DNA of 64,000 nucleotides from Bdellovibrionota bacterium (GCA_030584005.1 CP129486.1:933556-997555); one strand, 5' to 3'; shown: positions 26,431-35,324, numbered from the stretch's first letter. Program-made: numbers and translations. The notes: generated by a model not told the origin, from the sequence alone.

Positions 26431-27771
26431 TCAGCGTTCAGGTGGCCGCAAAAGCTCAAGGGCCAACTCAGGCAGCCTTGCTGCCCGCCGCATCACATTA
26501 CTGCCCATCTGCTGTAGGATCTGTTGCGCGGTCAGGCGGGCTGTTTCCGCTGCAATATCGGCATCGCGGATTAAGGACTCGGCTGCTTTTGTCACCTCCC
26601 GAGATGCGCTTACTACCGCTAAGGCCTGCTCCAAGCGGCTTTGTGTTGCGCCAAACTGACCGTTGAGCTGCTGCAGCGCAACAAGCCGATTGTTGATTAC
26701 CGTAATTGCATCGAGAGCCCTTGCGGTTGTCTCAACTCCGGTAAAGTCGATGTTCGATACTCCCGAGTTACTTCCAGTGCTATTTTCGAACATTCCCAAC
26801 GACGGAGGTGCATAGAAGGTGAGCCCTCTTAGATCGAGAGTAAGGCTTCCGTTAGACTCGTATGACCCATCCTTGTTTGAATCGAAGCTGTAGCTGACCC
26901 TGGCAAACCCGCTTCCATTGACCTTGCCCGTTCCGTTACTTACGGTGAATTCCGCGCTCTGGTTTGCAATACGAACCCATTTGGTCGGATCATTTCCTAT
27001 TAGTGATGATCCATCCTGATATAAACCTCCTAATACACCAGTATCACCCACATTCTGAAAGACCGCTGCAGTGTAGGTGCCGTTACTATACTCAAGCGCT
27101 ATCATGATGTCTTTTTCGGCCCCGTAGGCATCTCTTACGGTGAACCGGGCAAGTCTTGATCCATTGATGCTGTACATGGAGCTCTCGGTATACTCAGAGA
27201 ATCCAGCAGGGGCGATTCCACTGCCATATGCATACCCCTCTCTGATGTATCCACTGAGGGTGCCGCTGTCGCCAAGCGACACGCCTATGGTGGAGTCGGT
27301 GCTGCCGGTGATGCCCGTCTGTATTGTGAGTCGACTCAGGTTTGAACCACGCCCTCCCAGGAGGAGCGAAAGACCGTTGAACTTCGTGCTGTCTCCCAGA
27401 CGGCCGAACTCGAGGCTCAGCTGCCGGTACTCCTTCATCATGGCGAGACGCTGCGTTGATGAGTAGGAACCGTTAGCGGATTGCTCAGCGAGCTCGAGCA
27501 TGCGCTCAAGGATTAGGGTTTGATCCCCCAAGGTACTGCTGGCGATGTTGATGGCAGAAATGGCGTCGTTCACGTTACGAGACGCTCCCGAGTAGAGCCT
27601 TGATTGGACTCGCAGCTGATCTGCGACAGCCAGGCCGGCGGCATCATCGGATGCACGATTAATTCTCTGACCAGAGGAGAGTCGCTCGAAAGATATGCCG
27701 AGCTTCGCGGAGGATTCTCCGAAGATGCGCTGGAGGCGCATTGCCGCGATGTTTGAATTGATCGAAATCAC
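26431..27771 (-). CDS. Flagellin
   Basis: 446 residues from the GTG at 27771; an ATG at 27801 would add ten residues. The GTG is preferred because GGTAAGG stands just before it and flagellins begin MISINTN-like, here (M)ISINSNIAAMRLQRIF. Conserved N-terminal D0/D1 (ERLSSGQRINRASDDAAGLA, VADQLRVQSR, NVNDAISAINIASS) and C-terminal D1/D0 (NNRLVALQQLNGQFGATQSR, QQILQQMGSN, LPELALELLR). The central 200 residues are a variable, surface-exposed D2/D3-type domain rich in Gly, Ser and Asn. No other flagellar gene is in the window. The filament protein is exported by the flagellar type III system. Confidence 0.95.
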   Translation of the reverse strand: MISINSNIAAMRLQRIFGESSAKLGISFERLSSGQRINRASDDAAGLAVADQLRVQSRLYSGASRNVNDAISAINIASSTLGDQTLILERMLELAEQSANGSYSSTQRLAMMKEYRQLSLEFGRLGDSTKFNGLSLLLGGRGSNLSRLTIQTGITGSTDSTIGVSLGDSGTLSGYIREGYAYGSGIAPAGFSEYTESSMYSINGSRLARFTVRDAYGAEKDIMIALEYSNGTYTAAVFQNVGDTGVLGGLYQDGSSLIGNDPTKWVRIANQSAEFTVSNGTGKVNGSGFARVSYSFDSNKDGSYESNGSLTLDLRGLTFYAPPSLGMFENSTGSNSGVSNIDFTGVETTARALDAITVINNRLVALQQLNGQFGATQSRLEQALAVVSASREVTKAAESLIRDADIAAETARLTAQQILQQMGSNVMRRAARLPELALELLRPPER

Positions 27772-27929
27772 TTTCGCCTTACCGCATCCATGCGTAGTCA
27801 TTATCAAAATCGTCAGATACCCCGGAGTGTTTGATGTTCTGGCGCGATCAATCTGGGATCACTCGTAGCAAAAATTCGCACTAAGCCCGATGTCAGGAGC
27901 TGGCGGGGATAAGAAATAACGCCCTAACT

Positions 27930-27951
27930 ATCAGATAACACTATATCTGAT
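27930..27951. promoter_or_regulatory. Perfect palindrome upstream of flagellin
   Basis: ATCAGATA (27930-27937) and TATCTGAT (27944-27951), 6-base spacer, about 160 bases upstream of the flagellin start. Same geometry as the imuA palindrome but a different sequence. It overlaps the left side of a B' repeat. Possible operator; function is inference. Confidence 0.35.
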
Positions 27952-27982
27952 TACAAAAAGGAGTTCTTGAAACCATTTCTAG
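27947..27982. repeat. CTAG-family B' unit
   Basis: TTCTTGAAACCATTTCTAG ends at 27982, preceded by ACAAAAAGG as in the 42922 copy. The left arm is poorly conserved. It is followed by about 190 bases (27983-28174) with no convincing gene, a small open frame there being built from repeat sequence, and then by another B-A block. Confidence 0.65.
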
Positions 27983-28174
27983 CAATTCAGCAGCGAGTGG
28001 GGTTGTGCAATGACCCTTCAAGGGCTGGTGGAGGGGAGCGACAGCGCCTAATCGGCCCTAACTCCGGATATTCATCTCGGCAGTGCTGGTCCGACCGAAG
28101 GGAGGAAAGGTGGAGCGACGAAGAGCTGGGGCTCTTGGGGTCCCCAGCAGAGCCTGGAGCGCCTTTTAATTGGG

Positions 28175-28234
28175 CAGGAGCTCATTTAAAAAATGACTTC
28201 TAGGGATACGCTGCATGAGTGCGGCATATCCCTA
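28175..28234. repeat. CTAG hairpin block: B unit joined to A unit
   Basis: B unit: GGAGCTCATTT (28177-28187) and AAATGACTTCTAG (28191-28203). A unit: TAGGGATACGCTGC (28201-28214) and GCGGCATATCCCTA (28221-28234), two imperfect pairs. The CTAG at 28200-28203 is shared by both units. Confidence 0.8.
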
Positions 28235-28235
28235 C

Positions 28236-28274
28236 AAAGAAAAAGACCAATCACTTTTTCAGTGATTGGTCTTT
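28236..28274 (-). terminator. Rho-independent terminator of the cysteine-rich gene
   Basis: Perfect 14-base stem AAAGACCAATCACT (28242-28255) and its complement (28261-28274) with a 5-base loop. Read on the minus strand the stem is followed by TTTTTCTTTG. It starts 28 bases after the stop of the gene ending at 28303. Confidence 0.85.
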
Positions 28275-28302
28275 GCTATTTCCAAGAAGCAACTTTACCG
28301 AT

Positions 28303-28902
28303 CTAGTCGTCAGATGTGCTGCTAGAGGAATCATCAGAGGAGGATGAAGAACCATCATCCGAGGTCGATGACGAGCTGCCGTCGTCATCGGAGCTTGAGG
28401 ACGAATCATCGTCCCGCTTGCAATCCTTACCACAGCGATTGGCTTCGCGTGCACACTCCTTGACTCCGTTTCTGAACTCAGGATTCCTGTAGCAGGCGGT
28501 GGTGCACTCTGATCTATCTATTGCCGCAGCATCCACACACACTCCGAAACAGGCGTTATTATTGCAATCAGTGCCTATTGAGCATGCGCAGGTAGCCGCA
28601 CAAGCATCGCGCGCGGCGTCATAGGTATCGTTGCAACTCTCCCGGCAGTCATCCTTCTGCAGATTCAACGGTGCAAGGCAGGCGTCGTAGGCAGCGGCAC
28701 ATACATCGCCACATTCAGTGGGCGGCACCAAGCAGCCGGTCCTTTGCTGTTCGCGGATGCGGTTACACTCGTCACGGCAGGCATTACGTTCTTTGGTGGC
28801 CTGTTTAATGCACTGCCCTTTGCTCTCTGCCTGGGTGAAAGAGGGAGCAGTAAGAAAGAGACAACACAAGAATAATGACAAGTAGCGACAGGAAGCTCTC
28901 AT
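28303..28902 (-). CDS. Secreted cysteine-rich repeat protein with Ser/Asp tail
   Basis: 199 residues. Signal peptide to about residue 25 (FLTAPSFTQAES). The mature part to residue 163 contains 20 cysteines in a regular pattern: C-x10-C-x3-C-x10-C occurs twice and C-x10-C-x3-C again, suggesting helical hairpins stapled by disulphides. The last about 35 residues are only Ser, Asp, Thr and Gly (DDDSSSSSDDDGSSSS type), very acidic. Not a family I recognise. The tail could bind calcium or minerals or act as a spacer; the core could bind metal. Has its own strong terminator (28236-28274). Confidence 0.75.
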   Translation of the reverse strand: MRASCRYLSLFLCCLFLTAPSFTQAESKGQCIKQATKERNACRDECNRIREQQRTGCLVPPTECGDVCAAAYDACLAPLNLQKDDCRESCNDTYDAARDACAATCACSIGTDCNNNACFGVCVDAAAIDRSECTTACYRNPEFRNGVKECAREANRCGKDCKRDDDSSSSSDDDGSSSSTSDDGSSSSSDDSSSSTSDD

Positions 28903-29055
28903 AGTAGTGGTACCGAAAAATGAAAAGGCGCTTAGTTGATGGGCTGAAACCAGGCCCGCTAGTAAGTCTACCGGAACAGCTCTAAGAGTACCAACAAGTT
29001 TCTTGGGCCACCAAAGAATCTCGTAATGTCAGAGTGTTAGCAGCTATGGAGAATT

Positions 29056-29098
29056 CTTAGGAGCCCATTTAACAGCCGAACTAAATAGTGCCTTCTAG
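29056..29098. repeat. CTAG-family B unit overlapping a stop codon
   Basis: CTTAGGAGCCCATTT (29056-29070) and AAATAGTGCCTTCTAG (29083-29098). The minus-strand gene at 29095 uses the TAG inside the terminal CTAG (29095-29097) as its stop codon, so the repeat abuts the coding end directly. The rest of 28903-29055 shows nothing recognisable. Confidence 0.6.
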
Positions 29099-30171
29099 GA
29101 ATTGCCGCGAATCGTCACAAAATCGTTATTCCGAACCTGCTTGACTGCTGCGGGCAGAGAAAATCGTCCGTCACCAGTTGCAGAGTAGGTGCCGATTACT
29201 CCACTAAAGTCTTTCAGTTCGGCAAGGAAGGTACGGACTCCCTCGACGCTTGGTTCACGCCCTGCTGCTGAAGCCAACAGCTTTGCCAGATCATAGCCAT
29301 TGGCCGAGCCCAAAAGAGAGAGCTCGGGGTGCTTCGCCCTGAAGCGTTGCATGAAGTCCCCCCGTGCATCGGCGGCGTTTACATACCAGGCCCCCTCTAG
29401 TGCACCCTGTGCTGCCTTTATCTCGTTGATATCTTCGAATATCTCCCAACCGAAGAAGGTGGAGCGAATTCCAGCCTGCCGGGCCTGTTTGGCAAAGGCG
29501 CTCATTTGACCGGGAAACAACACAATCATAATGCCGTCGATGTCCTTAAGCGCTCGTATCTTTCCTAGGGTCGTTCGGAAGTCGCGCACATCACTGGGAA
29601 ACTCCTCGTCCAGTGCGATCGTAATCTTCCCGGCGTTGAACTGGTCAAAGGCCTTGTTGACGGCGCTTACACCATCGTGGATGGTACCGACACGCACAAT
29701 GCGCTTGTAATTTTGACGGCGCGCTTCATCCACTAGAACACGGGCTTCCTCCTCCGGTGTTACCCAGAAGTTAAAGGCGTGCGTTCTGCCTCGAACGATA
29801 GCGGCGTCTGATGCAATGGCAACCAGGACTATCTTGCGCTGTTCGGTGAGAGAGGCCAGCGCATTGCCCGTTCCCGACGAAAGATTCACCACCACATCGA
29901 TATCATGTTGAGCGAGCAGCTTGTGAAATGCGCTCACGGCATTCTTGGGCTGCAGTTGATCGTCTTCGGTAAAGATCTGCAGTCTAGCTCGCTCAGCCGG
30001 GGAAAGCTCCTCTAGCCCCATCTCAAATGCGGATTGGAATGTCCGCCCCCAGCTCGATGCTTCCCCAGACAGGGGAAGGATCAGGCCGACACGCAGCCGC
30101 TGGTCAGCCAAAGCCGCAAACGAAGTGAAAACGAGGAGAACGAATGAGGTGATCGCGGAAAGCAGCTTCAT
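29095..30171 (-). CDS. LivK-like periplasmic ligand-binding protein, second paralogue
   Basis: 358 residues from the ATG at 30171, which starts a good signal peptide (MKLLSAITSFVLLVFTSFAA, cleaved before DQRLRVG). Opening RVGLILPLSGEASSWGRTFQ and the two-lobed pattern are typical of Peripla_BP_6. It is closest to the 44107 protein: both share the lobe-1 S-S-x-T-x-NALA stretch, VAIASDA, and V-x-D-x-RDF-x-T. No ABC membrane or ATPase partner is adjacent; the BtuCD genes upstream belong to the cobalamin operon. Ligand unknown, perhaps an amino acid or small carboxylate. Confidence 0.82.
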   Translation of the reverse strand: MKLLSAITSFVLLVFTSFAALADQRLRVGLILPLSGEASSWGRTFQSAFEMGLEELSPAERARLQIFTEDDQLQPKNAVSAFHKLLAQHDIDVVVNLSSGTGNALASLTEQRKIVLVAIASDAAIVRGRTHAFNFWVTPEEEARVLVDEARRQNYKRIVRVGTIHDGVSAVNKAFDQFNAGKITIALDEEFPSDVRDFRTTLGKIRALKDIDGIMIVLFPGQMSAFAKQARQAGIRSTFFGWEIFEDINEIKAAQGALEGAWYVNAADARGDFMQRFRAKHPELSLLGSANGYDLAKLLASAAGREPSVEGVRTFLAELKDFSGVIGTYSATGDGRFSLPAAVKQVRNNDFVTIRGNS

Positions 30172-30317
30172 GCGGGTCGCCTTTTCTATTACCGAGATAG
30201 TCAGCCGCAGCGGCACCTGTTCAGTGTAACCATGGAACTCGCCAGCAACTCCTCCCACCCTTTCTGACATCGTGGATTGGTCCGTCCAGTTGTCTGGCTT
30301 TGGCCAACCTTATACAA

Positions 30318-31301
30318 CTATCGAACGTGCCGTCGCAAACTATTCCAAAGAAGGACCAGAAAATACGGCCCCCCAATCAGGGAGGTAATCACCCCGACTG
30401 GGATCTCATAAGGGGCCAGCACAATGCGCGCGAAGGCGTCACACCATACCAGGAATATACCACCCCCGAGCACCGACCCGGCCATGACCCAACGCGCATC
30501 AGCTCCCCACAGCAGTCGAAATAACTGCGGGATGATAATTCCTACGAATCCGATTGGCCCAGCGATGGCCACTACGGCTCCAATCATAAGGCAGGTAACA
30601 GTGAGTACGAGCAAGATAGTCGAGCGTACCGGCACTCCATGTGAGGCGGCAAAATCATCGCCGAATGCCAGCAAGTTCAAGCGGGGAGCAAGAGCGACGA
30701 TAGATGCGAGACAGGCCAGCGCAATCAGAAGAAGCGGAGCGCTCTCCGCAAGCAGCACCCCCTCAAATCCCCCCATCAGCCAACGCGCTATCTTGAAGAG
30801 GGCATTAAAGTCGCTCAGATACTGAACGAGGATGATGAGACTGGAGAAGACGTAGCTCATCACGACACCGGCGAGGAGGATCGTGTCCGTAGCGCTGCCG
30901 CCGCGCATTCCGCTGAAGGCTCGAATCATGAGCAGTACGCACAGCGCCCCCAAGAATGACGCAACCATGCTGCCCGATAGACCGAGCAGTGCGAATGGAG
31001 CGCCGATGAGAAAGTAGAGAGCAACGAAGAACGCAGCGCCACTCGAAACACCGAGGGTGAAGGGGGTTGCCAGAACGTTGCGGAAAATGACCTGAAACGC
31101 CAGCCCGCCACCGGCCAGTGCGGCACCAGTTAGAAAAGCGGCGATGACTCTGGGCACCCGCATTCCCCAGAATATGTCATGGCCGACTGAAAGTTGAGCG
31201 GGCGCCACTAGCTCCGCCAGCGGAATCCTAGTGATCCCCACAAATGGGGCCGTCGTTACGCTGAGGATGCTCGCCAGAAGCAGGATGGTAAGGCGCTTCA
31301 T
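30318..31301 (-). CDS. btuC: BtuC, cobalamin ABC transporter permease (FecCD family)
   Basis: 327 residues, about ten membrane helices, FecCD/BtuC signature: GMRVPRVIAAFLTGAALAGG (about 45-65), NVLATPFTLGVSSGAAF (about 75-91) and the C-terminal AIAGPIGFVGIIIPQLFRLL (about 240-260). Forms the inner-membrane channel for vitamin B12 taken from BtuF. Start codon overlaps the stop of the ATPase gene (ATGA). Cobalamin rather than iron-siderophore specificity is inferred from the riboswitch at the head of the operon. Confidence 0.9.
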   Translation of the reverse strand: MKRLTILLLASILSVTTAPFVGITRIPLAELVAPAQLSVGHDIFWGMRVPRVIAAFLTGAALAGGGLAFQVIFRNVLATPFTLGVSSGAAFFVALYFLIGAPFALLGLSGSMVASFLGALCVLLMIRAFSGMRGGSATDTILLAGVVMSYVFSSLIILVQYLSDFNALFKIARWLMGGFEGVLLAESAPLLLIALACLASIVALAPRLNLLAFGDDFAASHGVPVRSTILLVLTVTCLMIGAVVAIAGPIGFVGIIIPQLFRLLWGADARWVMAGSVLGGGIFLVWCDAFARIVLAPYEIPVGVITSLIGGPYFLVLLWNSLRRHVR

Positions 31302-32077
31302 TCAACTCCATACACGATTGGTGAGCCGTCCAAATCGTCTCTGCCTGTGCGAAGATTGCGTCCATACACCCGACGCCATGGAGCCGACTCAAGTATCGCT
31401 GCAGCGCTTCCGTCGAAGACAATCGATCCGTCTGCAAGGGCCATGATTCGGCTGGCGCTGCGAAGCGCCGTGGTCAGGTCATGCGTCGCTACAAGCATGG
31501 TCAGGTCAGTTGCCTCCTTCAAAGTGTGGAGTATCGACCAGACGTCCGCTTTGGTCACAGGATCAAAGGCGCTCGTGGGCTCGTCAAGGAGCAAGAGCTG
31601 CGGCTCCTGCACTAAGCAGCTTCCGATCATGGCGCGTTGCAGCTCGCCGCCGCTCAGCGTGTTCAGCTCCTGATCGGCAATGGCGCCAAGGTTCAAGAGG
31701 TCGATGGTACGTTCAGCGATATGGGTATCGTGGTGATCGAAGATCCATGTCGAGCGTTGCCTTGCGTAACGTGAGAAGAGAAGAAGCTGACGCACCGAGG
31801 CCGTGGAAGGGGCAGCAGTGTGCTGAGGGAGATAGGCGATGCGATGACTTAGCTTGGTGGCCGATAGAGTCCCTATGGCATCGCCGGCAACCGTAATGCT
31901 CCCCGTGAAGGGCTGCAGTCCCATCAGCGTCCTTAAAAGGGTGGATTTTCCTGCGCCGTTTCGTCCCAAGAGCGCAATCCATTCGCCGCTTCGAATCTCG
32001 AACGTTACATCGCTCAGGATAGGCCGACTGGGGTAGCCGCAGGTCAGCTGTTGTACCGAAAGCAGAACCTCACTCAT
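31298..32077 (-). CDS. btuD: BtuD, cobalamin ABC transporter ATPase
   Basis: 259 residues from the ATG at 32077. Longer starts run into btuF. Walker A GRNGAGKST (about 37-45), Q-loop YLPQH, signature LSGGELQRA, Walker B QLLLLDEPTS and switch His in VATHDLT. Drives BtuC transport. Its first 8 bases overlap the end of btuF, and its stop overlaps the start of btuC, so the three genes are tightly coupled. Confidence 0.9.
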   Translation of the reverse strand: MSEVLLSVQQLTCGYPSRPILSDVTFEIRSGEWIALLGRNGAGKSTLLRTLMGLQPFTGSITVAGDAIGTLSATKLSHRIAYLPQHTAAPSTASVRQLLLFSRYARQRSTWIFDHHDTHIAERTIDLLNLGAIADQELNTLSGGELQRAMIGSCLVQEPQLLLLDEPTSAFDPVTKADVWSILHTLKEATDLTMLVATHDLTTALRSASRIMALADGSIVFDGSAAAILESAPWRRVYGRNLRTGRDDLDGSPIVYGVE

Positions 32078-32996
32078 GCAACAATAGGATCTCCTTTGCC
32101 ACCTCTTCTCCGTGCAAAAGCCGTACGAAGTCACGCAGCAGCAGGTCGAATCGAGGACCCGGTATTGTAGCGTAGTCACTATCGAGGAGATACACCCTGC
32201 CCCTCTGCACAGCCGATAGTGAGGGGAGTTGTGACCAGGCCCGGCGAATTGCCTGCAACGTGCCCTTGGAGTCAGTCGATGGAGGCTGCACCTCGATAAT
32301 TATTTCAGGATTGAGCTCTATTATGCCTTCTAGGGAGAAGCCAGAGGCGGGCGCAGTGACGCCGCGCATTACATTCGTACCCCGTGCTATCGAGAGAAGC
32401 TCGGAGTAGTAGCCGTCGCTCCCCGAAATGAACACATTGCGCAAGTTCCCCTGGGCGGACTCTCCGCCGACTACGATCATGACACTGGGAGCGTCACGCT
32501 GTGCGGTGACTGAGCGAACAGCTTCGATGCTGTGTTGCAATCGTTGAACGAGGGCCTCTGACTCGCGCATACGCCCGCATGCTTCTCCTAGAGCTCGGAT
32601 TGAGAACAAAATGTCCTTGAGTGAACGGTGATCAAAAAAGAGCGGCTGAATGCCGAAGGAGGACAGCGCCCGTAGTCTTTCCTTAGACTCAATTAAGGCA
32701 AGTACGGTCGTGGGGCGCAGTGCTACGATTGCCTCCAGATTCGGGTCGAGGAGACCGCCCAACGCGGTCACTCTACGAATCTCCGGCGGATAGTGGCTAT
32801 AGCGGGTTCGTCCCACCACATGCCCCCCCAGACCAAGCTGATACACGATCTCGGCGAGACTGGGTGAGAGAGGGATTATGCGGGAGCAGTGATCTTGCGC
32901 GGCAGCAAGAAGGGGCATAAGGAACGCTCCTATGGCCAGCATGCTCTGCAACAGGCAAGAGGTGCAATTCCAAGCGTGCTTCGTCGTAGTGTGCAT
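32070..32996 (-). CDS. btuF: BtuF, periplasmic cobalamin-binding protein
   Basis: 308 residues. Signal peptide to about residue 34 (AIGAFLMPLLAAAQ). Class III binding protein of the BtuF/FhuD type: RIIPLSPSLAEIVYQLGLGGHVVGRT, YSHYPPEIRRVTALGG and LEAIVALRPTTVLAL are characteristic of BtuF. Delivers B12 to BtuCD. No lipobox, so soluble in the periplasm. Starts 47 bases after btuB ends, overlaps btuD by 8 bases. Confidence 0.9.
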   Translation of the reverse strand: MHTTTKHAWNCTSCLLQSMLAIGAFLMPLLAAAQDHCSRIIPLSPSLAEIVYQLGLGGHVVGRTRYSHYPPEIRRVTALGGLLDPNLEAIVALRPTTVLALIESKERLRALSSFGIQPLFFDHRSLKDILFSIRALGEACGRMRESEALVQRLQHSIEAVRSVTAQRDAPSVMIVVGGESAQGNLRNVFISGSDGYYSELLSIARGTNVMRGVTAPASGFSLEGIIELNPEIIIEVQPPSTDSKGTLQAIRRAWSQLPSLSAVQRGRVYLLDSDYATIPGPRFDLLLRDFVRLLHGEEVAKEILLLHE

Positions 32997-33043
32997 CTAC
33001 AGCTTCACCCAATTGGATTACATATCGACTCGAAGTACCGCGA

Positions 33044-34963
33044 CTACAGAATATCGCCAAAGCGCACGGTCACACCGCCATATGCACCGATGCCCTGTTC
33101 GCCAAATCCCAACACCTCTTCGTACTCTTTGTCAAAGAGGTTCTCGATCCGAGCAAACACACTCACGGCTTTGCTGAGCTGGTATTGGGCCATAATGTCC
33201 ACTACTACATAGCTGCCCAACTGCTCACGAGTTGCAGGGAAGGCGGAGAAGTCGTTATCCCATCTTGTTCCGACATAACGGGCGATTGTAGCGACGCTGA
33301 AGCTTGAGTGTGGAGTGTAGCTCAGTTCGACAGCCGCCTTGTTGCGAGCTCTGCGAAGGAGGGCGGCATTCGTAGTCTCATCTTCGGAATCAGTGTAAGT
33401 ATGTGAGATGCGTAAGGAGAGCTGTTCGCTTGGGGCGAACTGGATGAAGGTCTCAAATCCGGCGCTGGAGGCTTCGGCGATGTTCTCGAAGAGAAACGTA
33501 CCTGGGTCAAAACTGATCAGATCATCGAAATCGTTCTTGAAGTAGGTAAAGCCGGCGGAGAGCTGCTCATGCAGGATGGGCTGCTCGAAACCGATATCCC
33601 ACCCAAGGCTCTCTTCGGCCCGCAGGTCAGGCCGCCCATAGCTTGAGTATCTCTGGTACAGGGAGGGAGCCTTGAATCCGCTGCCGATGGTGCCAAAAAT
33701 GCGGGTTCCCGAAGTTGGAATCATGAACCAAGGTGCAGCGCGCCACGTGGTCTCGGAATTAAAGCTTTCATAGTCATCGACTCGAAGACCTACTGCAATG
33801 CCAAGTACATCCGTGTGATGAGTATCGAGTTGCGCAAAATACCCATAGGACTGCAGATCCTGACCGGTCAGCATATCTTCAAATGAACCAAAACTACTGG
33901 TGCCGACAGTAGCGCTGGCCCCACGCTCTTTTTCTGCTTCAGTTCCAAGCAATAGTCGGGCGGATTCAGTGAGTGTGATTGTCGATGTGAGGTCAACTTT
34001 GGTAGTAATCGCCCGGAAATCACTGTAGAGAGAATCGACAGGGTGTGCGTCATCGGGGTCATTTTCATCATCGGTATCCTGATGGGCATATGAGAAGCCC
34101 AGCTCAAACTCCGTACGTTCTGGAATAGCCTCCCATTTGGCAGCAACGCGGGAGAACAGCTGTTCATTTGTTAAGTTGCGATTTGGGTCGTCCTGCCCGA
34201 ACCCACCGCCGTTATCAAGGTCACTGTCTGATTTGGTGTAGCGAATCGTTCCGAGCAGGCTCAGGTGCTCGGTCGGTGCACTATCTAGACGCAATGCAAA
34301 CGAAGTGTTGGCAAAGGCATCATCCTCGGAATTCCCCAGGCGCTCTGCGGCAGAGGAGACCCCATCCACATCTTCCCTTGAAGCGCTGAGCGACACTGCA
34401 ATGCTCTCTAGATCGGCGCTGGCTTGCAGCTGTTCACGAAAAGCTTCATAGGATCCCCCCTCAACGGACAAGCTCGCAGCGCCTGCACCGCGACCCCTCT
34501 TGGTGATGATGTTGATGACCCCGCCCAGAGCATCTGATCCGTAGAGTGTGGACTGAGGTCCGCGCAGGACTTCAATACGCTCGACGTTATCAATGGTAAG
34601 ACTGGTAAAGTTAAACGATCGGGTGGGGGTGAGCGGGTTGTTGGCTTCCACTCCATCAATTAACACAAGGGTGTGCTCAGAGTTTGCCCCTCTCAGAAAA
34701 ACCGCAGCATTTCCCCCTGGGGCGCCGCTTTGCACCACATCAACCCCTGGAACGGAGCGGAGAAGCTCCGCCACCGTGCTTTTTTGTGAACGAAGTATCT
34801 CCTCCTCACCTATTACGGTGATACTACTTGCTACCTTGTCCCTATCGGTTGGGACGCGATTCGCGGCGACTACGACCGTCAGGGGCTGCGACTCGGCATG
34901 CCCGCTGTTGACAGGGGTGAGAAGCGTGATCGTGATTAATACAGACCGAGCAATACGAGGCAT
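33044..34963 (-). CDS. btuB: BtuB-type TonB-dependent cobalamin receptor
   Basis: 639 residues from the ATG at 34963, which opens the signal peptide (ITITLLTPVNSGHAES). A GTG at 35032 is less likely. TonB-box-like LTVVVAANR, then the plug domain (ITVIGEEEILRSQKSTVAEL, RGANSEHTLVLIDGVEANNP, VERIEVLRGPQSTLYGSDAL) and a 22-strand barrel ending in VTVRFGDIL with the preceding NLFDKEYEEVLGF. BtuB-like length. Imports vitamin B12 across the outer membrane with TonB energy. Leads the btuB-btuF-btuD-btuC operon; a cobalamin riboswitch lies in its leader. Confidence 0.92.
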   Translation of the reverse strand: MPRIARSVLITITLLTPVNSGHAESQPLTVVVAANRVPTDRDKVASSITVIGEEEILRSQKSTVAELLRSVPGVDVVQSGAPGGNAAVFLRGANSEHTLVLIDGVEANNPLTPTRSFNFTSLTIDNVERIEVLRGPQSTLYGSDALGGVINIITKRGRGAGAASLSVEGGSYEAFREQLQASADLESIAVSLSASREDVDGVSSAAERLGNSEDDAFANTSFALRLDSAPTEHLSLLGTIRYTKSDSDLDNGGGFGQDDPNRNLTNEQLFSRVAAKWEAIPERTEFELGFSYAHQDTDDENDPDDAHPVDSLYSDFRAITTKVDLTSTITLTESARLLLGTEAEKERGASATVGTSSFGSFEDMLTGQDLQSYGYFAQLDTHHTDVLGIAVGLRVDDYESFNSETTWRAAPWFMIPTSGTRIFGTIGSGFKAPSLYQRYSSYGRPDLRAEESLGWDIGFEQPILHEQLSAGFTYFKNDFDDLISFDPGTFLFENIAEASSAGFETFIQFAPSEQLSLRISHTYTDSEDETTNAALLRRARNKAAVELSYTPHSSFSVATIARYVGTRWDNDFSAFPATREQLGSYVVVDIMAQYQLSKAVSVFARIENLFDKEYEEVLGFGEQGIGAYGGVTVRFGDIL

Positions 34964-35060
34964 AAGGAGGGACCCCCAAATGAATTCAGTGAACGTAGTA
35001 AATATGAATGCCCGCCTCTTCCCCCACTCCACGAGGGGATAAAGCTCCAGGAACTTTGTA

Positions 35061-35225
35061 GGTGGATAGGTCTTCTGGCTTAGGTTCTATCCCCAGCCTT
35101 CCCGTAATGGTTTCCCAGAACAGTGGCGTTAGTGGGGTATACTGAGCTAGCTCAGCCCTTCACAGCGGCGGGACCGCGACGGAATCACACCGTCTTCCCT
35201 TGAATCCACGCCCGAAGGGTAGCGC
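35061..35225 (-). promoter_or_regulatory. Cobalamin (AdoCbl) riboswitch
   Basis: On the minus strand, in order: GGGAAGACGGTGTGATTCC (35199-35181), GCGGTCCCGCCGCTGTGA (35177-35160), the B12 box GCCACTG (35127-35121) and AAGCCAGAAGACC toward 35070. These match the conserved core of cobalamin riboswitches. It lies about 100 bases upstream of btuB and should shut down the operon when B12 is bound. The 3' end near the btuB start, with no clear Shine-Dalgarno, may contain the expression platform. Confidence 0.93.
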
Positions 35226-35324
35226 GTTCAAGAATGCAGTCAACTAGTGTTTTCGGTTTGTACAGAGCCCATATGAGCTCGATCATGCTTGACTCGACTT
35301 GAGTTTGGTAATCCGGTACACATT

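Noticed and set aside
27808..27960. Sigma54 or sigma28 promoter for flagellin
   Set aside because: No GG-N10-GC spacing and no good TAAA-N15-GCCGATAA match upstream of the start.
27967..28203. 78-residue plus-strand open frame
   Set aside because: Both ends lie in repeat units and it has no ribosome site; composition unlike a protein.
31298..32996. Ferric-siderophore importer instead of cobalamin importer
   Set aside because: The family alone allows it, but the clear cobalamin riboswitch and BtuB/BtuF-like sequence favour B12.
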